DNA of 64,000 bases from Mycolicibacterium crocinum (lineage in GTDB: Bacteria > Actinomycetota > Actinomycetes > Mycobacteriales > Mycobacteriaceae): the NCBI RefSeq assembly GCF_022370635.2, contig NZ_CP092362.2, positions 620,001 through 684,000 on the forward strand. Reading direction: 5' to 3'. Position numbers and translations under genes: made by a program. The notes beneath the pieces were generated by a model. The model saw nothing but the letters and a program-made list of their open reading frames with translations. It was not told the DNA's origin and did no database searches. Below, one piece after another: positions 26,782 through 37,327 of the stretch (positions are counted from its first letter, which is position 1; every line of letters begins with the position of its first letter).

Positions 26782-28142
26782 TGAACCTGTCGCTGATCAG
26801 TGGGCTGATACCCCTGACCCTGCAGCTGTTGGCAGTCATCGCGATCGTGGTGGCGATCGGCCGGGGGCGGTCGCGGCGCTGGCTGCTGCGCTCGCTGTTG
26901 CTCGCGGTCCTGGTCGGGGTGGCCCTCACCGCGGCCGTGACGCTCTACGTGAGGAACCAGGGCTGGTCGGCCGAACCCGTCTCGGTCGGCACGGTGTTCT
27001 GGACCGGCATGATCGGTTTCGCCGTCACCATCATGATCGCCGGCTGGAGCGGCAGTGCCTGGTGGCGGCGGCTGGTGTCGGTGCTGTCCGTGCTGATGGC
27101 GGTGGTGTGTGCGTTGGCCGCCGTCAACACGGCCACGGGATATCTGCCGACGGTGCGCGCGGCCTGGCTTCGTGCGACCGGCACGCAACCAGCGCAGTGG
27201 ATCGATGAGAGTCAGCTCGCGGCGCTGCGTGCCACGGGCGAGGTCCCGACCCGCGGCACGGTGGTGCGCGTGATGACACCGTCCGACGTCTCGGGTTTCG
27301 CGCACCGGACCGAGTTGGTGTACCTGCCACCGGCCTGGTTCGCCAGTAACCCGCCACCGCCGTTGCCCGCGGTGATCGTGCTGGGCGGCGAGTTCGGCCA
27401 CCCCGACGACTGGCTGGTGTCCACCAGCGCCCTGCAGAGCCTGGATAACTTTGCGGCCCTGCATCACGGCAATGCGCCGGTGTTCGTGTTCCCAGACATC
27501 GCGGGCCGGTTCAACAACGACACCGAGTGCGTCGACGGCACGCGTGGTAACGCTGCCACGCACCTGACCAAAGAAGTTGTGCCGTATACGGTCTCGCGGT
27601 TCGGTGTGAGTCCGAAGCAGGAAGGCTGGGGGCTGCTCGGCTGGTCCTCGGGTGGTGCCTGCGCGCTGCTCACAGCGGTCCGCAACCCCGAGATGTTCCG
27701 CGCGTTCGTCTGGCTCGACGGCACTCTCGGCCCGAACGCAGGAACCCAGGAGCAGACCGTCGCACGGCTGTTCGGCGGTGACCAAGACGCCTGGGCGGCG
27801 TTCGACCCCAAGACGGTGATCACCCGGCACGGCCCGTACGACAAGTTGTCGGCATGGCTCGGCGTCGCCGAGGACACCCCGACCGTGCACCGTAAGGCCA
27901 GCACCACGCCGCCATCGGACGATGCGCTGGCCGGGTGGGACAACTTCTCCGAAACCCATGCGCCCAATGCCAACAAGCTGTGCGCGCTGCTGTCCGGCCA
28001 CAACATCGAATGCTCGGTGGTGGGCTATCCGGGCGGGCACCACTTCAGCCCCGCGGGCAACGGCTTCGCGGCGGCGCTGCCCTGGCTGGCCGGCGTGCTG
28101 GGCACGCCCGACGTCAAAGTGCGAGCCCTGCCGGGGGCGTGA
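26781..28142 (+). CDS. Membrane-anchored esterase/mycolyltransferase-like hydrolase
   Basis: A 453-residue protein. Four N-terminal membrane helices (about residues 5-27, 33-52, 68-90, 95-115) are followed by an esterase-D/antigen 85-like hydrolase domain: LVYLPPAWF, VFVFPDIAG, nucleophile elbow GWSSGG, and a final GYPGGHHF histidine region. The family acts on acyl esters at the cell surface. It is translationally coupled to the preceding lipoprotein, suggesting that the active enzyme and its inactive partner work together. Confidence 0.82.
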   Translation: MNLSLISGLIPLTLQLLAVIAIVVAIGRGRSRRWLLRSLLLAVLVGVALTAAVTLYVRNQGWSAEPVSVGTVFWTGMIGFAVTIMIAGWSGSAWWRRLVSVLSVLMAVVCALAAVNTATGYLPTVRAAWLRATGTQPAQWIDESQLAALRATGEVPTRGTVVRVMTPSDVSGFAHRTELVYLPPAWFASNPPPPLPAVIVLGGEFGHPDDWLVSTSALQSLDNFAALHHGNAPVFVFPDIAGRFNNDTECVDGTRGNAATHLTKEVVPYTVSRFGVSPKQEGWGLLGWSSGGACALLTAVRNPEMFRAFVWLDGTLGPNAGTQEQTVARLFGGDQDAWAAFDPKTVITRHGPYDKLSAWLGVAEDTPTVHRKASTTPPSDDALAGWDNFSETHAPNANKLCALLSGHNIECSVVGYPGGHHFSPAGNGFAAALPWLAGVLGTPDVKVRALPGA

Positions 28143-28229
28143 GGGAGCTAGGGCTCGCGGCCCGGCACCGGATGGCGCAAGCTATCAAGCGGTCGGGTCA
28201 CTTTTGAGCGAGGACCAAGGGGAGTTGCC

Positions 28230-29048
28230 ATGCCCACCATCACCACGTCGGACGGCGTCGAGATCTTCTACAAGGACTGGGGTTCCGGTCAACCGATCGT
28301 CTTCAGTCACGGCTGGCCCCTGACCGCCGACGACTGGGACGCCCAGATGACGTTCTTCCTGCAGCATGGCTACCGCGTGATTGCGCACGACCGGCGCGGA
28401 CACGGTCGCTCCGACCAGGTGGGTTTCGGCAACGATATGGCTCATTGGGTCGCGGACCTCGCTGCGCTCACCGAGCATCTTGGGCTGCGCGACGCCGTTC
28501 ACATCGGGCACTCCACCGGAGGTGGCGAAGTCGCCCGCTATGTCTCTCGCTACCAGGACAGGGTGGCCAAAGCGGTGTTGGTGGCCTCGCTGACGCCGAA
28601 CATGGTTCAGAGTGAGCAGAACCCGGGTGGTCAACCGCGCGAATGGTTCGAGGCGGTCCAGGCGGGAGTTCGGGGTAATCGGTCCCAGTTCTATCGGGAT
28701 GTACCCGAGGGTCCCTTCTACGGATTCAACCGCCCGGGTGCGGAGCCGTCCGAGGCGGTCATCGCCAACTGGTGGCGGCAAGGCATGGCAGGTAGCGCGC
28801 AGGCTCACTACGAGACCGTCAACTCCTGGCTGGAGGACTACAGCGACGATCTGCGGAACATCGCCGTCCCGGTCCTGGTGATGCACGGCGACGACGACCA
28901 GATCGTGCCGTATGCGAGCTCGGTGCCTCGCGCGGTCGACCTGCTGGCGAATGGCTCGCTGAAGACCTACCCCGGCTATCCGCACGGCATGCTGACCACC
29001 CACGCGGACATTCTGAATCCCGACCTGCTCGCATTCGTCAGGTCGTGA
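28230..29048 (+). CDS. Alpha/beta hydrolase, non-haem chloroperoxidase type
   Basis: A 272-residue protein of usual family length. FSHGWPL oxyanion region, HDRRGHGRS, nucleophile elbow GHSTGG (Ser near 95), acid in MHGDDDQIVP, and histidine in YPHGM. These are typical of cofactor-free haloperoxidases/esterases. GGGGAG precedes the ATG. The physiological substrate is unknown. Confidence 0.9.
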   Translation: MPTITTSDGVEIFYKDWGSGQPIVFSHGWPLTADDWDAQMTFFLQHGYRVIAHDRRGHGRSDQVGFGNDMAHWVADLAALTEHLGLRDAVHIGHSTGGGEVARYVSRYQDRVAKAVLVASLTPNMVQSEQNPGGQPREWFEAVQAGVRGNRSQFYRDVPEGPFYGFNRPGAEPSEAVIANWWRQGMAGSAQAHYETVNSWLEDYSDDLRNIAVPVLVMHGDDDQIVPYASSVPRAVDLLANGSLKTYPGYPHGMLTTHADILNPDLLAFVRS

Positions 29049-29131
29049 CCTCTGCGCTCTCGTCGACACCGACTATCGCGGGTTGTGCCACCAACCTAGA
29101 ATCTGATGACCGATTCAGGGAGGGTATCGCC

Positions 29132-29449
29132 GTGGCCGACAAGCTGAAGGTCGACGTCGACGGCCTTTTCCGTGGGGGATCAGATATCGGCGAGCAGGCC
29201 TCAATCCTGTCGGGTTCGCATGTGCAGTCCATGGTGGGGCTCAGTGACTCTGAGTCCGGATGGGTGGGCTCGTCCGCCGACGCGCTGGTACGTATGGCCG
29301 ACACGTGGCAGCGGGTTGCCGATAAGCACCACACCGCTCTGACTGAGCAGGCGGCACATGTCGTCGACGCAGGCAAGGGCTTTCGCGCCATGGATGAGCA
29401 CGGCGCGACTGAGCTCAGACAGCTCGGCGGCCGAGCCGACGGCGCCTAG
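29132..29449 (+). CDS. EspC-like small type VII secretion substrate
   Basis: A 105-residue protein from GTG 29132 with GGGAGGG upstream. Helix-turn-helix layout with W44-V-G46 in the turn (SESGWVGSS) and FRAMDE at 84-89, which resembles the YxxxD/E export signal with Phe for Tyr. This matches EspC-type/WXG100 proteins exported by ESX systems. No ESX machinery is present nearby. The stop shares CTAG with the convergent gene at 29446. Confidence 0.78.
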   Translation: MADKLKVDVDGLFRGGSDIGEQASILSGSHVQSMVGLSDSESGWVGSSADALVRMADTWQRVADKHHTALTEQAAHVVDAGKGFRAMDEHGATELRQLGGRADGA

Positions 29450-29742
29450 CTGAGCAAGAGGATCGGCACGAATACGGCTTCGAACGCCACAACCCCCAGG
29501 CATGCATAGATCGCACCACGCGCGACGTGCCAGTGATTCTTGAACGGAAGCACCGCGGACGCGCCTGCGACCACAGCAGGAAACAGCGGAGCCAGCGGCC
29601 ATAAGAACCCGAATGTCAAAATCACCGACGCGAAGCCCAAGAAAAGCCCAATGAGTAACGCCAACGGGTGCTGCTCCTCAATGTCTGGTTTGCTGTCGGG
29701 TGCGTGCGACGGTGTAGCCATGGGCGGCGTCAGCCTCTCCAC
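29446..29742 (-). CDS. Small polytopic membrane protein (type VII island)
   Basis: 98 residues, GTG start, about three membrane segments (LALLIGLFLGFASVILTF, a second Pro/Ala-rich one, and AIYACLGVVAFEAVFVPIL). It overlaps the upstream membrane-protein gene by 13 bp, so the two are translationally coupled. No family recognised. The position after a WXG-headed protein would suit an immunity or chaperone role, which is inference. Confidence 0.7.
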   Translation of the reverse strand: MERLTPPMATPSHAPDSKPDIEEQHPLALLIGLFLGFASVILTFGFLWPLAPLFPAVVAGASAVLPFKNHWHVARGAIYACLGVVAFEAVFVPILLLS

Positions 29743-30035
29743 GAGATCGCGTGGGTCAAGAGTCCGGGTAGCGAAACGGCGAGCACTGGCGTCAGGCCGG
29801 TAAACGGAGCCAGTATCAAGCCCATACCGAAGGCACGGTTGCGTGGGGTGGCACCGCGGCGGTAGATGAAAGTCCCTGCCGACACGACGATCACCCCGGA
29901 AACACAGATCGCGATGACGGCTGCGGCTGATGCCTTCGAGGCCAGGATGGCGCCTGCGGCCAGCCCCCAGAACACCCCACCGAGAAGCGCGCCGAGCAAT
30001 GTGGCTCTCCGCCAGTCCACGACCGGATGTGCCAT
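29730..30035 (-). CDS. Small polytopic membrane protein (type VII island)
   Basis: 101 residues from ATG 30035 with GGAGGGG upstream. Three membrane segments (TLLGALLGGVFWGLAAGAIL; VIAICVSGVIVVSAGTF; MGLILAPFTGLTPVLAVSL). It lies between the large WXG-headed gene (30127-31599) and the overlapping membrane gene downstream, all on the minus strand. No family recognised. Confidence 0.7.
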   Translation of the reverse strand: MAHPVVDWRRATLLGALLGGVFWGLAAGAILASKASAAAVIAICVSGVIVVSAGTFIYRRGATPRNRAFGMGLILAPFTGLTPVLAVSLPGLLTHAISWRG

Positions 30036-30126
30036 GTCACCCCCTCCAAAATCCTGCCGACGATGAGTGAAGTTGTCTCCACCCCGGATCGACTGTAGGA
30101 CTTGCCATTTTCGACGCTCCTCGGTC

Positions 30127-31599
30127 TCAACGCGGGGGAAGGAATTCGTCACCCTGAAATGGGGTGAACGTTCGTACGACCGGCACCTCACCGGCTGGCG
30201 GTCCAAAGGGAGTGAAGTTGCCCGGTGGCACGATCGACATTGGCGGCGTGATCGGCACGGCTTGCGGCCCGTGCACTGATCCGGGTTGTGCCGGCTCGAA
30301 CTGCGGAACGACGCTGTTGAAGCTGGTGATGATGGTTGAGTCGCCCACGTCTTTGTGTGGAAGCAAACCCACCATCGGGCCCGAAGCGTCGTCGGTAAAG
30401 CTTGGCCACGACTGCAACAACGGGGTTGTAGCTCCGTTCCGGTCGCTGTAGATCTCAAGCGCCGGAAAGGAAGTGACATTGCCGCCCACTCGAGGCCCGT
30501 CAGCGCTTGGGCTGATGCCCAGTGTGCCGTTGACGCTGAATGGGATGGCTTTCGCCGGCACCTCGCCACCGGGAGAGAACGGATCGGCGGCGTTGTAGCG
30601 CAGCAGTACAGCACCGTTTGACTGTTGGACTGCCGAGATGTCGGGGGTGCCAGCCCTTACTTCTCCGGTGTCAGCATTTACTGACGGATTCTGACGGGCG
30701 ACGATGATCCCGTTTTCGAAGTCGGTGTAGATGGCGACACGGGACTCTTCGGGGCCCACCGAGGGAGAGAATCCGCGGTCGTCGCCGACATTGTTGTCGT
30801 AGGGCAGGAGGTGGCCATTGTCGAAGGGCGGGAGTTCAACCGACGGCGCCCACACGTCCTTGCTTGGTATGAACAAGTTCGTCCGCACGACACCTTGTCC
30901 AGGCACTGGCTTGATGCGGGCGACGACGATGTTCGCATCAACGCCTTGATTTTTCGGGTCGTAGCTGTGCGGATCCAGAGCGGCCGCAGTCGTCCAGTCA
31001 CTCCCGCTGACGGGATCACGCCCGAATATTCTTCGGAATGCCTCGGTTTGGTTGCGCCGCTGAACGGCGTCGGGCGCCAACGGTGCTTCAGCGCTGTCAC
31101 CGTCGGCCATCTCCCCTGCCGCGTGGTCAAGTGCCGTGGCGAGGTGCTGATCTGTGGAGTCGGCCCGCCGCAATAAGTCGACAATCGCATCGTGCACAAG
31201 CTGCATATGCCGCTCGTTCTCAGCCTGTTGCGCAGGTTCGGCCGAGTGAAAGCACTCGAGCGAACTGGTCGCTACGTCAATGGTGATACCCCACCGGTCG
31301 GCCATCCGCTGGATGCGGTTCCACTCGGACTTGATGGACTCCACTTCGGTGGCCGCGGACGTGACTTCGCGTGCGGCACGGTCGCATTCGTCGGCGTGCT
31401 GAAGGAGGCTGCTGCTGATCACTTGGGCTTTAGCCATAGCCGCTTCGTGGGAGGCGCCCGCCCACTCGAGCTTCGCAATTATGGCGTTCTGGTCGTGCGC
31501 GACATCTCGAAAGTGGTTCGCTCGATTGGTCGTCGTGGTGGCGACTCCGCGAACCGCCCCCGGATCCCACCTGTCCAGGTCGGCCAACGAGATCCCCAC
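30127..31599 (-). CDS. Large WXG-headed, ESX-substrate-like protein
   Basis: About 490 residues from GTG 31599 (VGISLADLDRWDPG), chosen because mycobacterial relatives start similarly. GTG 31641 is possible and no ribosome site is clear. The N-terminal ~150 residues are helical with W46-A-G48 (KLEWAGASHEAAM), typical of a WXG/LXG secretion domain. The remaining ~330 residues are beta-rich with no recognised enzymatic motif (VPGQGVVRTNLFIPS, DNGHLLPYDNNVGDDRG) and end in a Pro-rich tail. It resembles a type VII effector or surface protein. The function is unknown. Confidence 0.7.
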   Translation of the reverse strand: MGISLADLDRWDPGAVRGVATTTTNRANHFRDVAHDQNAIIAKLEWAGASHEAAMAKAQVISSSLLQHADECDRAAREVTSAATEVESIKSEWNRIQRMADRWGITIDVATSSLECFHSAEPAQQAENERHMQLVHDAIVDLLRRADSTDQHLATALDHAAGEMADGDSAEAPLAPDAVQRRNQTEAFRRIFGRDPVSGSDWTTAAALDPHSYDPKNQGVDANIVVARIKPVPGQGVVRTNLFIPSKDVWAPSVELPPFDNGHLLPYDNNVGDDRGFSPSVGPEESRVAIYTDFENGIIVARQNPSVNADTGEVRAGTPDISAVQQSNGAVLLRYNAADPFSPGGEVPAKAIPFSVNGTLGISPSADGPRVGGNVTSFPALEIYSDRNGATTPLLQSWPSFTDDASGPMVGLLPHKDVGDSTIITSFNSVVPQFEPAQPGSVHGPQAVPITPPMSIVPPGNFTPFGPPAGEVPVVRTFTPFQGDEFLPPR

Positions 31600-31817
31600 A
31601 GCTGGCAAACCTACTGGCGTTTGGGTATGGCCGGTACTCACTACAGGCTGACGGCTGCGGGCACACCTGACGCCGTTCACGCCGCCGAGAGTGAGGGTTG
31701 CTGTCGACGAATCGCACTCCCACCGACGAAAGGTCACACGCTCGGCGGTGCCGATCCCAGGCTGCCGAGCGCGTCCGGGAACAAATCCGGAACAGCCGCC
31801 GTTGACCCGTTCGACAA

Positions 31818-31838
31818 CTTGAGTGAAACCGACTCAAC
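31818..31838. promoter_or_regulatory. HAIR element (HspR operator) of dnaK
   Basis: CTTGAGT-N7-ACTCAAC at 31818-31824 / 31832-31838 differs by one base from the consensus CTTGAGT-N7-ACTCAAG bound by HspR. It lies about 87 bp before dnaK. Confidence 0.92.
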
Positions 31839-31872
31839 TCTGGCTTGACAGCCGCCCGGCAAGAGGGGCAGT

Positions 31873-31893
31873 CTTGAGCCTGGTTCGCTCAGA
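31873..31893. promoter_or_regulatory. Second, degenerate HAIR-like element of dnaK
   Basis: CTTGAGC-N7-GCTCAGA keeps the spacing and most of the inverted repeat. It lies 55 bp downstream of the main site. Multiple HAIRs at dnaK are known in actinobacteria. Confidence 0.5.
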
Positions 31894-31924
31894 CCCAAAG
31901 ACGTAACTATCAGGAGGATTCAAC

Positions 31925-33774
<1,850 letters not shown>

Positions 33775-33778
<4 letters not shown>

Positions 33779-34407
33779 GTGAAGGTCAGGAAGAACCGGT
33801 AACTGTCACCGACAAGCGCCGAATCGACCCCCTGACCGGAGAAGTTCGCGAGTCCTCCGGCCCGGCCCCCAGTGGGTCGGCGCCGGGGGAGTTCGCGGGC
33901 GAAACGCCGGAGGAGTCGGACAAGGCCGCTGAACTGCTCGGTGACCTGCAACGAGTGCAGGCCGATTTCGCCAACTACCGCAAGCGCGCGCTGCGCGATC
34001 AGCAAGTGGCCGGCGAGCGCGCCAAGGCCGCCGTGGTGAGCCAGCTACTGCCCATCCTCGACGACCTCGACCGGGCCCGCAGCCACGGCGATCTCGAGAC
34101 CAGTCCGCTGAAGTCGGTCGCCGACAAGCTGACGGCCGCACTGGCCGGGCTGGGCCTGACGGCCTTCGGCGCCGAGGGCGACGAGTTCGACCCGTCGTTG
34201 CATGAAGCCGTGCAGCACGAGGGCGAGGGCTCCAAGCCGGTGCTGGGCACGGTGATGCGGCAGGGCTACAAACTCGGCGAGCAGGTGCTGCGGCACGCGC
34301 TCGTCGGGGTGGTCGACACCGTGGAGGATCAGCCGACGGGACCTAAGAATGCCGACACGCCCGTCAACGGCGAGCAGAGCGGCGCGCAGAACGCAGAATC
34401 GAATTAA
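33775..34407 (+). CDS. grpE: Nucleotide exchange factor GrpE
   Basis: A 210-residue protein. The GTG start overlaps the dnaK stop (GTGAGTGA). It has an acidic/Pro-rich disordered N terminus, a coiled-coil ([20 protein letters not shown]), and a C-terminal beta domain with [10 protein letters not shown] and VLRHALVGV. It releases ADP from DnaK. Second gene of the HspR operon. Confidence 0.97.
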
Positions 34408-34441
34408 CAACATGACACACGGTGAGAGGAGGTGACGCGGC

Positions 34442-35620
34442 ATGGTTCAACGCGAATGGGTTGAGAAGGATTTCTACAAGGTGCTCGGCGTCTCCTCCGA
34501 CGCCAGCGAGGACGAGATTAAGCGGGTGGCCCGCAAGCTGCTCGCCGAGAATCACCCCGACCGCAACCCGGACAACAAGGCGGCCGACGAACGCTACAAA
34601 GAGGTCGGCGAGGCCAGGGACGTCCTGACCGATCCGGCCAAGCGTAAGGAGTACGACGAGACCCGCCGGATGTTCGCCGGCGGCGGCTTCCGGCGCGGCA
34701 ACGGCGGCGGTGGGTTCGGCGGGTTCAGTGGCTACGGCGCCGACGGCGGCGAGTTCAATCTGAACGACCTGTTCGACACCGCCGGCCAGACCGGCGGCAC
34801 GAACATCGGCGACCTGTTCGGTGGCCTGTTCGGGCGCGGCGCACAGCCACGGCCCAGCCGACCGCGGCGCGGGAAGGACCTCGAGACCGAAACCGATCTC
34901 GACTTCCTGGAGGCGACCAAGGGTGTCGCCATGCCGCTGCGGCTGACCAGTCCGGCGCCATGCACGAATTGCCATGGCAGCGGCGCACGTCCGGGCACCA
35001 GCCCGAAGGTGTGTCCGTCCTGCAACGGCTCCGGGGTGATCAACCGCAACCAGGGCGCGTTCGGGTTCTCCGAGCCGTGCACCGACTGCCGGGGCAGCGG
35101 CTCGATCATCGAGCACCCCTGCGACGAGTGTCACGGCACCGGGGTCACCACCCGGACCCGCACGATCAACGTCCGGATCCCGCCGGGCGTCGAGGACGGT
35201 CAGCGCATCCGGCTGGCCGGTCAGGGTGAAGCCGGGCTGCGCGGTGCGCCGTCGGGCGATCTGTATGTCACCGTGCACGTGCGGCCCGACAAGGTGTTCG
35301 GCCGCGACGGTGATGACCTGACAGTGTCGGTCCCGGTGAGCTTCACTGAACTGGCTTTGGGGACAACGCTTTCCGTGCCCACTTTGGAGGGCAAGGTCGG
35401 AGTGCGGGTGCCGAAGGGTACCGCCGACGGCCGGATCCTGCGGGTGCGTGGACGCGGTGTGCCCAAGCGCGACGGTGGACACGGAGACCTGCTGGTCACG
35501 GTCAAGGTCGCGGTGCCGCCCAACCTCGAGGGTGAGGCGCTGGAAGCCCTGGAGGCCTACGCGGCCGCCGAGCGGTCCAGCGGGTTCGACCCGCGTGCCG
35601 GATGGGCGGGTAATCGCTGA
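34442..35620 (+). CDS. dnaJ1: Co-chaperone DnaJ1
   Basis: A 392-residue type I J protein. The J domain has HPD in AENHPDRNPD. A Gly/Phe-rich linker (GNGGGGFGGFSGYG) follows, then four CxxCxGxG zinc motifs (CTNCHGSG, CPSCNGSG, CTDCRGSG, CDECHGTG) and the C-terminal substrate-binding domain. It stimulates the DnaK ATPase. GAGGAGGT lies upstream. The stop overlaps the hspR start (ATGA). Confidence 0.98.
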   Translation: MVQREWVEKDFYKVLGVSSDASEDEIKRVARKLLAENHPDRNPDNKAADERYKEVGEARDVLTDPAKRKEYDETRRMFAGGGFRRGNGGGGFGGFSGYGADGGEFNLNDLFDTAGQTGGTNIGDLFGGLFGRGAQPRPSRPRRGKDLETETDLDFLEATKGVAMPLRLTSPAPCTNCHGSGARPGTSPKVCPSCNGSGVINRNQGAFGFSEPCTDCRGSGSIIEHPCDECHGTGVTTRTRTINVRIPPGVEDGQRIRLAGQGEAGLRGAPSGDLYVTVHVRPDKVFGRDGDDLTVSVPVSFTELALGTTLSVPTLEGKVGVRVPKGTADGRILRVRGRGVPKRDGGHGDLLVTVKVAVPPNLEGEALEALEAYAAAERSSGFDPRAGWAGNR

Positions 35621-36000
35621 TGGCCACGGGCGAGTCTCGGGAAAGCCGGACGTTTCTGATCTCGGTGGCCGCCGAGCTGGCCGGTATGCATGCGCAGACG
35701 CTGCGCACCTACGACCGGCTCGGGCTGGTCAGCCCCCGGCGCAGTTCCGGTGGTGGACGGCGTTATTCGGAACGTGACGTCGAGCTGCTGCGTGAGGTGC
35801 AGCGGCTGTCGCAGGACGAGGGCGTCAACCTCGCGGGGATCAAGCGGATCATCGAGCTGACCAATCAGGTCGAGGCTCTGCAGTCTCGCGTCGAGGAGAT
35901 GATGAGCGAGCTGGAGTCGTTGCGCGCCAACCAGCGTCGTGATCTGGCAGTGGTGCCGAAGAGCACCGCGCTGGTGGTCTGGAAGCCGCGCGGCCGCTAG
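35620..36000 (+). CDS. hspR: Heat-shock repressor HspR (MerR family)
   Basis: A 126-residue protein with a MerR-type helix-turn-helix (AELAGMHAQTLRTYDRLGLVSP, then RRYSERDVELLREVQ) and a coiled-coil C-terminal half. It binds HAIR elements with DnaK as co-repressor and represses its own operon and clpB. Both target operons, with their operators, are in this window. Confidence 0.98.
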   Translation: MATGESRESRTFLISVAAELAGMHAQTLRTYDRLGLVSPRRSSGGGRRYSERDVELLREVQRLSQDEGVNLAGIKRIIELTNQVEALQSRVEEMMSELESLRANQRRDLAVVPKSTALVVWKPRGR

Positions 36001-36063
36001 CGCCGAGATCGACGAAATGCTGCGATCTGCTCGGGCGTTCGCTGCGAAACGTCGGTTTGGGCG

Positions 36064-36966
36064 TCAGAGCGCGCGGATGGTGAACACCGAAACGGCGGGT
36101 CGTCCCGGCACCGCGGTGCTGTAAGCACCGGTGCTCAGCGCATTGGTCGGCGCGGCCATCGGTTCCAGCCCGACGACATCGTCGTTGCCCGGCGCGAAAA
36201 TCTGCGCGGCCGGGTATCCCTGATCGAAGACCACCTCGATGCGGCGCTCGCCGCCGGCGAGGGCGAACACCCCGCCCGGCGGCACCGCGTCGTATCCGTC
36301 ATCAAATATCTTGTCGCCCAGCATCTCCGAGTACGCCGGCCAGTCCACCACCTCCCCGGTGGGGATGCCCCGGTCGTCCACCGGCAGATGGTGCAGCGGC
36401 GGTGTCTGCAGAGTCCACTCCGATCGTGGCACCCCGGGAATGGTCAGGTAGGGGTGAAAGCCGTAACAGAGCGGCACCGCCGCCGAGGTTGTGGCCGTCA
36501 CCGTGGTCTCCACCGTCAGCGCGCGATCAACCAGCGTGATGTCGAGGGTGACCACGTGCGGGAACGGAAAGCTGGCCAGCAACGCCGGCTGGCTTCCGTA
36601 GTCCAGGTCGGCGATCAGCTGGTTCTCGGACTGCTCGGTGACCACCCAGCCCGCATACGCCGCGAGCACACCGTGGATCGGCAGGCCGTGCGGATCGGTA
36701 CGCACACCGCCCACCCCGGGCGTCAACGTCACAGCACCACCGTCGACCTCATAGGTGTTGGCGCTCAAGCGATTAGCCCACGGATACAAAATCGGGATGC
36801 CGAGGGTTTTACCGTCGCTCAGATAGGCCTGCAGGCCGCGGCGCTGACCCAGCAGCTCCACGCCGTCGTCTGACAGCGAGGTGCACACCATGCCCGCCGA
36901 CGGCACGTAGGTCGCCGTCAACGGTGACGAGGGATCACGCAGGAGGACGGACGGCAGCTCGGCCAT
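36064..36966 (-). CDS. Aldose 1-epimerase family protein
   Basis: A 300-residue protein with the galactose-mutarotase beta-sandwich pattern: GMVCTSLSDDGVELLGQR, PILYPWANRL, the catalytic-His segment DPHGLPIHGVL, and CYGFHPYLTIPG. It probably interconverts sugar anomers or a hexose-6-phosphate; the substrate is not assigned. It is convergent with hspR. Confidence 0.88.
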   Translation of the reverse strand: MAELPSVLLRDPSSPLTATYVPSAGMVCTSLSDDGVELLGQRRGLQAYLSDGKTLGIPILYPWANRLSANTYEVDGGAVTLTPGVGGVRTDPHGLPIHGVLAAYAGWVVTEQSENQLIADLDYGSQPALLASFPFPHVVTLDITLVDRALTVETTVTATTSAAVPLCYGFHPYLTIPGVPRSEWTLQTPPLHHLPVDDRGIPTGEVVDWPAYSEMLGDKIFDDGYDAVPPGGVFALAGGERRIEVVFDQGYPAAQIFAPGNDDVVGLEPMAAPTNALSTGAYSTAVPGRPAVSVFTIRAL

Positions 36967-36986
36967 CGTCCGATCCTATCGACGCG

Positions 36987-37244
36987 CTACCGGCTGGGCG
37001 GGGTCAGAACGCCGTCGCGGCGGGCTCGCCCGAAATTCGCCATCACCCGATCCACGAGGATGGCGTACGCGGCGCCGCTGTTGAGGATGTCGTCGCGATC
37101 TTCATGACGGAGGTAGGTGTCCAGCCGCCGTTCCAACGGCCAGTCCCAATAAGTCAGCCCGGTGTAGGGCGAGCAGAGAAATCCCCAAGCAATGGTGTCG
37201 AGTTCGCGGGCATCGGTTTCGTCGGCGGAACCGGCAAGCGTCAT
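36987..37244 (-). CDS. Small conserved-type hypothetical protein
   Basis: 85 residues, ATG start. It is charged, without a signal or membrane segment, with an aromatic centre (WGFLCSPYTGLTYWDWPLERR). It lies 20 bases upstream of the aldose-epimerase gene on the same strand and may be co-transcribed. Family unknown. Confidence 0.6.
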   Translation of the reverse strand: MTLAGSADETDARELDTIAWGFLCSPYTGLTYWDWPLERRLDTYLRHEDRDDILNSGAAYAILVDRVMANFGRARRDGVLTPPSR

Positions 37245-37327
37245 CTCAACCCCTCACTGCCATCCCCGCCCCTCAGCCATCATCGCCCCTGACTCGGCAG
37301 ATAGGAAGGGGTAAATATTGCGGCGGG

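Larger units (their letters stand above)
31600..31924. other. Intergenic region between the type VII island and dnaK
   Basis: This 325-base region contains the HspR operators annotated at 31818-31838 and 31873-31893 and the dnaK ribosome site. In 31600-31800 I see only weak in-frame extensions of the minus-strand gene and no independent gene. Confidence 0.5.
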
